This document shows positions 1-5,397 of a DNA stretch of 10,049 nt, in pieces. How positions within the stretch are numbered: the first letter of the stretch is position 1; every line of letters begins with the position of its first letter. The stretch covers positions 1,867 to 11,915 of the forward strand of contig WOZA01000160.1 in assembly GCA_011620505.1 (NCBI GenBank), read 5' to 3'. Both the position numbers and the translations under genes were made by a program. The stretch comes from Anaerolineaceae bacterium. Lineage in GTDB: Bacteria; Chloroflexota; Anaerolineae; Anaerolineales; Anaerolineaceae. The notes beneath the pieces are model-generated. The model was not told where the DNA came from and ran no database searches. It saw only the letters and a list, made by a program, of their open reading frames with translations.

Positions 1-654
1 CTGCGCATTGACATTGGACCCGGATCTGACCCCAAGGTCAAAGTGGGCGATAGAGGAACCTTCGCGACAAAACTGGCAGTTTTGGGTCCAAGCATTCGTT
101 CCAAGGCACTGGATAACCGGCTGGGTGTCTTTAACCTCATCCAACTGGTCAAACATGCGCCTGAGAATGTCGACCTGCTGGCCGCGTTCACCGTGCAGGA
201 AGAGCTCGGTCTGCGGGGCGCGAAGATCGCTGCCTTTGCCTTTGATCCGGAAATCGGCATAGCCATGGACTCAACACCCGCCAACGACCTGCCCCATTAT
301 GATGGCTTCGAAAATACCAGCCACAACACCAAGCTTGGGGACGGCCCAGCGATTTACATCATGGATCGCGGCACCATTGGGGACCAGCGACTGATCAAGT
401 GGCTGATTGAGTCAGCTGAGGCGGAGAAAATCCCCTGGCAGTTCCGACAGCCCGGCATGGGGGGAACCGATGCCGGAGAGATCCACAAAACCCGCTCAGG
501 GGTACCAAGCGTCTCAGTCTCAGTACCGCAGCGCTATCTTCACTCGGCAGCTGGTCTGATCCGCATTGAAGACGAACTAAATACCTTGAAATTGATCCAC
601 TCGGCTTTGATACGCCTTGATAAAAGCATCCTAAATCACCAGGAGAAAAAGTGA
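1..654 (+). CDS. M42 family metallo-aminopeptidase, 5'-truncated by window edge
   Basis: This is the C-terminal 217 residues of an M42 peptidase (glutamyl aminopeptidase/TET/YsdC/FrvX group), a cytosolic two-metal enzyme that trims N-terminal residues from short peptides. The frame is open from base 1, so the gene begins outside the window; the in-frame GTG at 43 is not the start. Visible in the fragment are the bridging metal Asp (D38 in SKALDNR), the catalytic Glu pair (E67-E68 in VQEELGLRG), a metal Asp (D90 in AMDST), the MGGTDAG loop and the C-terminal metal His (H181 in RYLHS). The first metal His lies upstream, unseen. All visible catalytic positions are intact. The family is usually about 340-360 residues, so roughly a third is missing. 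It overlaps the next M42 gene by one base (TGATG), implying coupled translation. Confidence 0.9.
   Translation: MRIDIGPGSDPKVKVGDRGTFATKLAVLGPSIRSKALDNRLGVFNLIQLVKHAPENVDLLAAFTVQEELGLRGAKIAAFAFDPEIGIAMDSTPANDLPHYDGFENTSHNTKLGDGPAIYIMDRGTIGDQRLIKWLIESAEAEKIPWQFRQPGMGGTDAGEIHKTRSGVPSVSVSVPQRYLHSAAGLIRIEDELNTLKLIHSALIRLDKSILNHQEKK
641..645 (+). promoter_or_regulatory. Shine-Dalgarno AGGAG that selects the start of the second M42 gene
   Basis: AGGAG lies 8 bases before ATG 654 and only 5 before the in-frame GTG at 651. The ATG is therefore the better start. The site sits inside the last codons of the upstream M42 gene. Confidence 0.7.
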
Positions 655-1670
655 TGGCAAAGAAAAATAATTCGTTATGGACTATTCTACAAACCTTGGT
701 CGAGACACCTGGTCCTTCCGGTTCGGAACACGTGATCCGCGAAAAGATCAAAGCGGAAATCCAGGGGCACACTGATGAGGTCAATACTGATGCGCTCGGG
801 AACCTGATTGCCCGTAAAGGTTCTCTGAAAGAAGGCGGCAGGAGGATCATGATTTCAGCTCATATGGACGAAATCGGATTGATGGTTACACATGTCGACG
901 ACAATGGTTTCGCGCGCTTTTTGCCGATCGGCGGCGTTAGCCCCCTGACCTGCCTGGGAGGCAGAGTGTTGTTTATGAACGGTACTCAGGGCGTGATTGG
1001 GATGGAACGATTGGAAAAAGACGAACACCCCGACCTGGCGAAGTTATTCATCGACACTGGCGCAACGTCCAAAGCGGACAGCAAAATCGGTGTGGGCGAT
1101 GTTTGTGGATTTGAGCGTCCATTCCTCGACCTGGGAAAACGCCTGGTCGCGAAATCGATGGATGATCGGGTGGCTGCGGCAATCGTGGTGGAAGCCTTAA
1201 AAGAGGTCAATCCAGGCGTAAACGAACTCTATTTCGTTTTCAGCGTGCAGGAAGAGGTTGGTATTCGCGGCGCAATCACCGCGGCTTACGGCGTGGATCC
1301 CGAAATCGGGCTGGCTGTGGACGTGACGCGCACCGGCGATACCCCCATGGGCATCAAGATGGCAGTTGCCCTGGGTAACGGCCCGGCGATCAAGATCCGG
1401 GATTCCTCCTTTATCGCAGATCCGCGGGTGGTGAAGTGGATGGTGGATGAAGCCAAAGCGCAAAAGCTGCCTTACCAGCTGGAAGTGCTCGAAGCGGGCG
1501 GCACAGATGGCATGGGTATTCAGCGTGCGCATGCCGGCGTGCCAGCGGGATGCCTTTCGATCCCCTGCCGCTACATCCACAGCCCCTCGGAAATGGTCGA
1601 CCGGGATGACGTGGAGAACTCGGTCAAACTATTAGTTGGGCTGCTTGGCAAGCCAATAAGCCTGGGCTAA
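654..1670 (+). CDS. M42 family metallo-aminopeptidase (second of tandem pair)
   Basis: A complete 338-residue M42 peptidase, predicted to be a cytosolic di-metal (Zn or Co) aminopeptidase acting on peptides. Metal and catalytic residues are all present in order: H70 in SAHMDE, D170 in KSMDDR, E200-E201 in VQEEVGIRG, D223 in AVDVT and H309 in RYIHSP. The segment between H70 and D170 is the inserted PDZ-like oligomerisation domain typical of the family. Some M42 members were annotated as endoglucanases (CelM) or FrvX, but peptidase activity is the established family function. The start is ATG 654, served by AGGAG at 641-645. It follows a diverged paralogue with a one-base overlap, so the two probably come from one mRNA. 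Exact substrate preference cannot be read from sequence. Confidence 0.93.
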   Translation: MAKKNNSLWTILQTLVETPGPSGSEHVIREKIKAEIQGHTDEVNTDALGNLIARKGSLKEGGRRIMISAHMDEIGLMVTHVDDNGFARFLPIGGVSPLTCLGGRVLFMNGTQGVIGMERLEKDEHPDLAKLFIDTGATSKADSKIGVGDVCGFERPFLDLGKRLVAKSMDDRVAAAIVVEALKEVNPGVNELYFVFSVQEEVGIRGAITAAYGVDPEIGLAVDVTRTGDTPMGIKMAVALGNGPAIKIRDSSFIADPRVVKWMVDEAKAQKLPYQLEVLEAGGTDGMGIQRAHAGVPAGCLSIPCRYIHSPSEMVDRDDVENSVKLLVGLLGKPISLG

Positions 1671-1689
1671 CTTCCCTGGCAAGATGCTT

Positions 1690-1695
1690 TACAAT
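1690..1695 (+). promoter_or_regulatory. Possible -10 element placing a transcript start at the lipoprotein ATG
   Basis: TACAAT at 1690-1695 ends seven bases before ATG 1703, so a start at 1702-1703 would give a leaderless mRNA. This fits the absence of a Shine-Dalgarno sequence before 1703. No good -35 is visible 16-18 bases upstream (the region reads ctaact), so read-through from the M42 genes is the simpler alternative. Confidence 0.3.
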
Positions 1696-1702
1696 TGCAT
1701 GG

Positions 1703-3034
1703 ATGACTGATAGTGTGAAAAAGATCAAGATTTTGCTGGTAGTGCTGATCGTCAGCAGCCTGTTAGGGCTGACTGGCTGTGAGGCTCTGCCGGATTCCTG
1801 GAGCCTCCCCTGGCAGCAAGCCTCAAGCGCCACTCCTGGGCAGACCGCGGTTCCACTGCCTACTGGCGTCACTGAAGAAGCAACTGAGGTGGCCGAAGAA
1901 CAGACGCCCACGCCAGCACCTCCTCCCGAAAAGCTGATTCTCTGGCTCCCTCCTGAGCTGGACCCCAACGGGGAGACGGCGGCAGCAGCCATCCTCAAAG
2001 ACCGTCTGGACGAATTTGCCTACCTCAACACCATCGAGATTGAGGTTCGCATAAAAGCAGTCTCGGGTGGTGGAGGGCTTTTGGACGCGCTGCGCACAAC
2101 GCATGCCGCTGCACCATCCATATCCCCGGATGTCGTCGCCCTTTCGCGCGAACATCTCCTCCAGGCAGCCCAGGATGAGGTTGTTTTCGGGAATGAGGGT
2201 CTGAAGACCGTGATGGGCGATCTGGATTGGTACAACTTTGGCAGAGAGGCAGGTATGGTCCAGGGCGAGACCTTGGCGGTACCCTTTAAAGGGGTGCCGA
2301 TGGGCTTGGTGTACAACAGCGTCAGCCAGTTGGTCCCCAGCAATGAGTGGGCGGATACCAGGCTGAATTATGGTTATTTTGGCTTTGCCGCGGATGATCC
2401 AAGGGGAACCTTCTTATTGATGCTCTATCTGAGCCTGGGTGGGCAAGTGCAGAATGAACAGGGTATGACGATCTTGCAGGAAGAACCACTTACTGCGGCT
2501 TTGCAGACCTTGAAAGACGGTCTGAACACGCGTCATTATAGTGACCTGGCAGTCACAATGCAGAATTCCGAGCAGGTTTGGGATGCATTCAGCACGGGTG
2601 CAATTGATACTGCTTTTCTGCCGGTGGATGTAGTGCTTAAAGGGAGGGAAACGACCCCTGAAGCGCCAGATCCTGCTTTTACATCGCCAAGTATGACGTT
2701 GACGGATGCCTGGGTTTGGGCATTAGGCAGCCAGGAGCCCCAAAGGCAGGAACTTGCGGTGGCCTTGATTGCGCACCTGTCTGACACGCAGTTCCTGGCC
2801 AAATGGAGCGAAGCCCTCAAGGAACTTCCACCCCGCCCTTCCGCACTGGGCAGTTGGGAGGAGACCTCCTTAAAGCCAGCCCTGGAAAAGATGGCGAGTG
2901 GCGCAATTCTGTATCCCCCCGATTCGGTCATGAATAACATTGGACCGATTTTGCGTAACGCGACTCTGTTGATTTTGCGGGATAATGCGGATGTGGTAGA
3001 AACAGCCAAACAAGCTGTGGAGAGTGTCAAATGA
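1703..3034 (+). CDS. Solute-binding-protein-like lipoprotein (ABC family 1 type)
   Basis: 443 residues. A short charged N-terminus (KKIK) is followed by a hydrophobic stretch and the lipobox LTGC, with Cys26 as the predicted lipidation site, so the protein should be anchored outside the cytoplasmic membrane. Residues 27-76 form a Ser/Thr/Pro/Glu-rich linker. From about residue 77 (LILWLPPELDPNGE) the sequence resembles the extracellular solute-binding fold of the maltose/sugar family, including the hinge-like segment around LAVPFKGVPMGLVYN; this assignment is by overall pattern, not a strict motif. There is no permease or ATPase next to it. Instead, a two-helix membrane protein follows with an ATGA overlap, suggesting the pair works together. 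The ligand is unknown. The start is uncertain: ATG 1703 lacks a Shine-Dalgarno site, and GTG 1715 in frame is possible. Confidence 0.75.
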   Translation: MTDSVKKIKILLVVLIVSSLLGLTGCEALPDSWSLPWQQASSATPGQTAVPLPTGVTEEATEVAEEQTPTPAPPPEKLILWLPPELDPNGETAAAAILKDRLDEFAYLNTIEIEVRIKAVSGGGGLLDALRTTHAAAPSISPDVVALSREHLLQAAQDEVVFGNEGLKTVMGDLDWYNFGREAGMVQGETLAVPFKGVPMGLVYNSVSQLVPSNEWADTRLNYGYFGFAADDPRGTFLLMLYLSLGGQVQNEQGMTILQEEPLTAALQTLKDGLNTRHYSDLAVTMQNSEQVWDAFSTGAIDTAFLPVDVVLKGRETTPEAPDPAFTSPSMTLTDAWVWALGSQEPQRQELAVALIAHLSDTQFLAKWSEALKELPPRPSALGSWEETSLKPALEKMASGAILYPPDSVMNNIGPILRNATLLILRDNADVVETAKQAVESVK

Positions 3035-3342
3035 GTGAGGACCAGGGATCCATTAAGTCCAGTGGTTTGTCAATTGCGCTGATTGTGCTTGGCTTTTTGG
3101 TGATCAGCCTTCTGGCGCTTGTCGTATTCGTCGATCCTATCACGAACCAGCCTGACCTGACTTTGACCGCAACCCTCGCCACGGGGACACCCCAGCCAAC
3201 CCCAACCGGGGCTGAACTGCTGCCGTCGCCCGTAGTGAACATAGACGGCATCGCAATCCTTGGTGGAGTGATGGCGCTCTTATTGCTTGCGGCTGTGTAC
3301 CGGGAAATCCTGATCCACAGGCAGGCAGAGAAAAAGAAATAA
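3031..3342 (+). CDS. Small two-transmembrane-helix protein, unknown function
   Basis: 103 residues, not recognised as a named family. It has two hydrophobic segments, about 12-34 (SIALIVLGFLVISLLALVVF) and about 71-90 (IDGIAILGGVMALLLLAAVY). They are separated by a Thr/Pro-rich loop of some 35 residues (TGTPQPTPTG). The short tail is basic (HRQAEKKK), so the likely topology is both ends inside and the loop outside. ATG 3031 overlaps the TGA of the lipoprotein gene by four bases, a standard sign of coupled translation. The outer loop resembles the low-complexity linker of the neighbouring lipoprotein. A partner or anchor role for that lipoprotein is inference from context only. Confidence 0.7.
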   Translation: MSEDQGSIKSSGLSIALIVLGFLVISLLALVVFVDPITNQPDLTLTATLATGTPQPTPTGAELLPSPVVNIDGIAILGGVMALLLLAAVYREILIHRQAEKKK

Positions 3343-3354
3343 TCGCTGAAAATC

Positions 3355-3387
3355 ATCAGGCGGGCTGGAAAACCCGCCTGATCTTTT
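3355..3387. terminator. Bidirectional intrinsic terminator between convergent operons
   Basis: A perfect 10-bp stem, ATCAGGCGGG at 3355-3364 and CCCGCCTGAT at 3373-3382, has an 8-base loop. It is followed by CTTTT on the + strand; on the - strand the stem is followed by GATTTTC. It lies between the end of the small membrane protein gene and the end of cysE, so it can stop both transcripts. Confidence 0.88.
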
Positions 3388-3392
3388 AAGGC

Positions 3393-4160
3393 TTAAATGA
3401 TGTAATCCGGGCCGTCAGAATATTCCCAGACCCCATCCGGTTGCAGCTGTATCTGGCTCAGTTGGTCACTGTGGATCTCAAGGCGGGCTTCCACTTCGGT
3501 CAACCGTTTCATTAATTCCTGTAGATTGGTCATGACCGCATCGGGCATCTCGGTGTGCGAAAGGTCTGTTTGATGTTCGTCCACCAGGTGCCTGCGGCGG
3601 ATCACTTGCCCGGGAACCCCCACCACCACGGACTGCGGAGGAACGTCCTTGACCACGACCGCGTTGGCTCCGATGCGGCTGTGACTGCCAATGGTGATGT
3701 CGCCCAGGATCTTCGCGCCCGCTCCAACGACCACGCAGCTTTGCAGGGTGGGATGGCGTTTGACCTTCTCGAGTCGGGTGCCGCCCAGGGTAACCCCATG
3801 ATACAGCGTCACCTCATCACCAACCACTGCCGTCTCACCGATTACGATGCCCATGCCGTGGTCGATAAACACCCGCCGACCAAGGCTGGCAGCCGGATGG
3901 ATTTCAATGCCGGTGAAAAAGCGGGTTATCTGCGAATTGGCACGGGCGAGCCACTTCAACCCCTTTTTCCACAACCAATGCTCCACGCGATGCGCCCAAA
4001 TGGCGTGTAAACCTGGATAACAGGTGATGACCACGAAGGCATTCACCGCGGCTGGGTCGCGCTCAAGGGCGGCCCGCACATCTTCCGCCATCAGGCTGAA
4101 AATGTTGGGGTTCCGTTCTGCTGGTATGCCGTCGCAGGGCATGCGTTCACTTGCTTCCAT
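3393..4160 (-). CDS. cysE: Serine O-acetyltransferase
   Basis: 255 residues. The enzyme moves acetyl from acetyl-CoA to L-serine, giving O-acetylserine, the first step of cysteine synthesis in the cytosol. The N-terminal helical part contains YPGLHAIWAHR (about 49-58). The left-handed beta-helix of hexapeptide repeats runs from about 85 to 188, with FIDHGMGIVIGE (catalytic His101), GVTLGGT (122-128), the RHPT loop and GVPGQVI. A tail of about 65 residues follows, partly helical and charged, ending PDYII; in known CysE proteins a terminal Ile enters the CysK active site to form the cysteine synthase complex. Start: the frame is open further upstream, but AGGAGG 7 bases before ATG 4160 fixes the start there. 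It overlaps the end of cysK by 14 bases, so the two are co-translated. Confidence 0.95.
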   Translation of the reverse strand: MEASERMPCDGIPAERNPNIFSLMAEDVRAALERDPAAVNAFVVITCYPGLHAIWAHRVEHWLWKKGLKWLARANSQITRFFTGIEIHPAASLGRRVFIDHGMGIVIGETAVVGDEVTLYHGVTLGGTRLEKVKRHPTLQSCVVVGAGAKILGDITIGSHSRIGANAVVVKDVPPQSVVVGVPGQVIRRRHLVDEHQTDLSHTEMPDAVMTNLQELMKRLTEVEARLEIHSDQLSQIQLQPDGVWEYSDGPDYII

Positions 4161-5097
4161 TTTGCTCCCTCCTGAGATCTGCGAACAGGTCCGTGCTGAG
4201 GTAACGCTCGGTAAAGCTCGGCACAATCACAACTATTCGCTTGCCCTTTGACTCCGGGCGGGCAGCCAGCTGCAGGGCAGCCCAAACCGCCGCGCCCGAG
4301 GAAATTCCCCCGGGGATGCCTTCAATGGCTGCCAGTTGGCGGGCTGTGCTGAAGGCAGCCTCACCAGTAACCTGGATGATCTCATCCAGCAGGGAGGTTT
4401 GCAGCACCGAAGGGATGAACCCTGCACCAATTCCCTGGATGGGATGCGGACCCTTGGTTCCACCGGAGAGCACCGGGGAGGCGGCCGGTTCGACTGCCAC
4501 GACTTTCAGGGCCGGGTTTTGCTCGCGCAGGTATTGACCAGCGCCAGTAATCGTGCCGCCGGTACCAACGCCAGCCACGAGCATATCCACCTTGCCTTCG
4601 GTATCCCGCCAGATTTCGGGGCCTGTGGTGAGGTAGTGAATTTGCGGGTTGGCGGGGTTATTAAATTGATCTGCCCACCAGTAGCGGCTGTCCTCCGCCA
4701 GTAACGACTGCGCTTTTTCTATCGCGCCAGCCATGCCGCCGGCTGCAGGCGTCAAAATGAGGTTAGCCCCAAGGGCACGCATCAGCAGTTTTCGTTCAAG
4801 GCTGGCGGACTCGGGCATGATGATCGTGCTGCCGTAACCGCGGGCGGTAGCCACATTTGCCAGGCCGATGCCAGTGTTGCCGCTGGTGGCTTCCAGCAGG
4901 ATACTGTCCTTGTGAAGTAGCCCGCGCTTTTCAGCATCGTCCACCATGCTGACGGCGATGCGGTCTTTGACGCTGTGGGTTGGGTTAAAGGTTTCCAATT
5001 TGGCCAGAATTTCGACCTCAGGATTGGGGTTTAGGCGCGAAACACGCACCAGGGGCGTTTTGCCTGTAAGCTGGGTAATATTTTGATAAATTGTCAT
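4147..5097 (-). CDS. cysK: Cysteine synthase (O-acetylserine sulfhydrylase)
   Basis: 316 residues, the usual length. A PLP enzyme that converts O-acetylserine and sulfide to L-cysteine and acetate. The Schiff-base lysine is K44 in NPTHSVKDR, the substrate loop is TSGNTG (71-76), the phosphate-binding loop is GTGGT (178-182), and the late GGISSGAA and ERYLST motifs are present. MPESASLERK replaces the common MPESMSLERR, a mild change. The start ATG 5097 has AGGAG at 5105-5109, 7 bases upstream. It is first in a two-gene operon with cysE and is preceded by an unusual ~175-base leader that looks like a cysteine-sensing attenuator. A cystathionine beta-synthase-like or O-phosphoserine activity is possible for relatives, but the cysE partner supports CysK. 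Confidence 0.95.
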   Translation of the reverse strand: MTIYQNITQLTGKTPLVRVSRLNPNPEVEILAKLETFNPTHSVKDRIAVSMVDDAEKRGLLHKDSILLEATSGNTGIGLANVATARGYGSTIIMPESASLERKLLMRALGANLILTPAAGGMAGAIEKAQSLLAEDSRYWWADQFNNPANPQIHYLTTGPEIWRDTEGKVDMLVAGVGTGGTITGAGQYLREQNPALKVVAVEPAASPVLSGGTKGPHPIQGIGAGFIPSVLQTSLLDEIIQVTGEAAFSTARQLAAIEGIPGGISSGAAVWAALQLAARPESKGKRIVVIVPSFTERYLSTDLFADLRREQNGSK

Positions 5098-5125
5098 GAT
5101 GATTCTCCTAATTCTCTGGAACCTT

Positions 5126-5175
5126 AAATAAAAACAGCAGCCATCTCACACCATAAGCGGGGGAGTGCCGCTGCT
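5126..5175 (-). terminator. Leader terminator (attenuator) upstream of cysK
   Basis: On the - strand, AGCAGC (5175-5170) pairs with GCTGCT (5141-5136). An inner stem CACTC with GAGATG (one bulged A) adds to it. GTTTTTATTT follows at once (5135-5126). The hairpin plus U-tract lies inside the cysK leader rather than at an operon end, which is what an attenuator looks like. Its 5' arm can also be captured by an upstream segment (5210-5203), giving an antiterminator. Confidence 0.65.
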
Positions 5176-5202
5176 CTTGACGGGTTCCAGGATGTCAAAA
5201 AC

Positions 5203-5224
5203 GCAGGCGGTCAGCTACCCCGCC
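5203..5224 (-). promoter_or_regulatory. Attenuator stem 1:2 (GGCGG/CCGCC) overlapping the leader-ORF stop
   Basis: GGCGG (5224-5220) pairs with CCGCC (5210-5206) across a 9-base loop that contains the TGA of the leader ORF. The 3' segment CCGCCTGC (5210-5203) can alternatively pair with GCAGCGG (5174-5168) with one bulged C, which would disrupt the terminator. The order of the elements matches segments 1, 2, 3 and 4 of classical attenuators. Confidence 0.55.
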
Positions 5225-5273
5225 GGAGACACAAGCAATAAAAACTCATGAATATCTTGCGCGTTTTGAACAT
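5211..5273 (-). CDS. Putative leaderless leader peptide with Cys-Leu-Cys (cysteine attenuator)
   Basis: A 20-codon ORF from ATG 5273 to TGA 5211, residues ending FYCLCLRRGS. The Cys codons are TGC (5237-5235) and TGT (5231-5229). There is no Shine-Dalgarno site. Instead, the ATG lies six bases after a TATAAT, so its A is the predicted first base of the mRNA, making it leaderless. A ribosome waiting for Cys-tRNA at these codons would cover the 5' arm of the next hairpin, free the antiterminator segment and let RNA polymerase continue into cysK. A ribosome reaching the stop would cover that segment and favour termination. Leaderless, cysteine-codon-containing leader ORFs before cysteine genes are known from mycobacteria; this case is an independent inference from position and content. 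A chance ORF cannot be excluded. Confidence 0.55.
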   Translation of the reverse strand: MFKTRKIFMSFYCLCLRRGS

Positions 5274-5279
5274 GCCACG

Positions 5280-5307
5280 ATTATAGTTGATGCGACGCTT
5301 GAGTCAA
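5280..5307 (-). promoter_or_regulatory. Sigma70-type promoter of the cysK-cysE operon
   Basis: On the - strand TTGACT (5307-5302), a 16-base spacer and a perfect TATAAT (5285-5280). The expected start is near 5273, which gives a leader of about 175 bases before the cysK ATG and coincides with the leader-peptide ATG. Confidence 0.72.
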
Positions 5308-5318
5308 TAGCCTGTGTA

Positions 5319-5336
5319 CAAGCACGAAAATGCTTG
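5319..5336. promoter_or_regulatory. Inverted repeat between divergent promoters, candidate operator
   Basis: CAAGCA (5319-5324) and TGCTTG (5331-5336) are perfect inverted arms around a 6-base spacer. The right arm overlaps the presumed -35 of the + strand promoter, and the whole lies about 12 bases from the cysK -35. The position fits a repressor or activator site, but no regulator is known. Confidence 0.35.
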
Positions 5337-5361
5337 CATGGCTATCCAAGCTGGGTACAAT
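5334..5361 (+). promoter_or_regulatory. Promoter of the M24 peptidase-MBL hydrolase pair
   Basis: TTGCAT (5334-5339), 16 bases, TACAAT (5356-5361). The -10 matches consensus at five of six positions; the -35 is weak. A start near 5368 would leave a 30-base leader carrying the ribosome-binding site. Confidence 0.5.
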
Positions 5362-5384
5362 ACTCTCTAGAAAAAGAAATCTGT

Positions 5385-5391
5385 GGTGAGG
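5385..5391 (+). promoter_or_regulatory. Shine-Dalgarno GGTGAGG deciding the M24 peptidase start
   Basis: GGTGAGG ends 6 bases before ATG 5398. The in-frame GTG codons at 5383 and 5386 overlap this site and so are unlikely starts. Confidence 0.6.
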
Positions 5392-5397
5392 TTGTTA

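Noticed and set aside
4161..4226. Upstream in-frame start for cysE
   Set aside because: AGGAGG sits directly before ATG 4160; an earlier start would add residues that belong to cysK coding sequence in another frame.
5383..5397. GTG starts for the M24 peptidase
   Set aside because: These codons overlap the Shine-Dalgarno GGTGAGG that serves ATG 5398.
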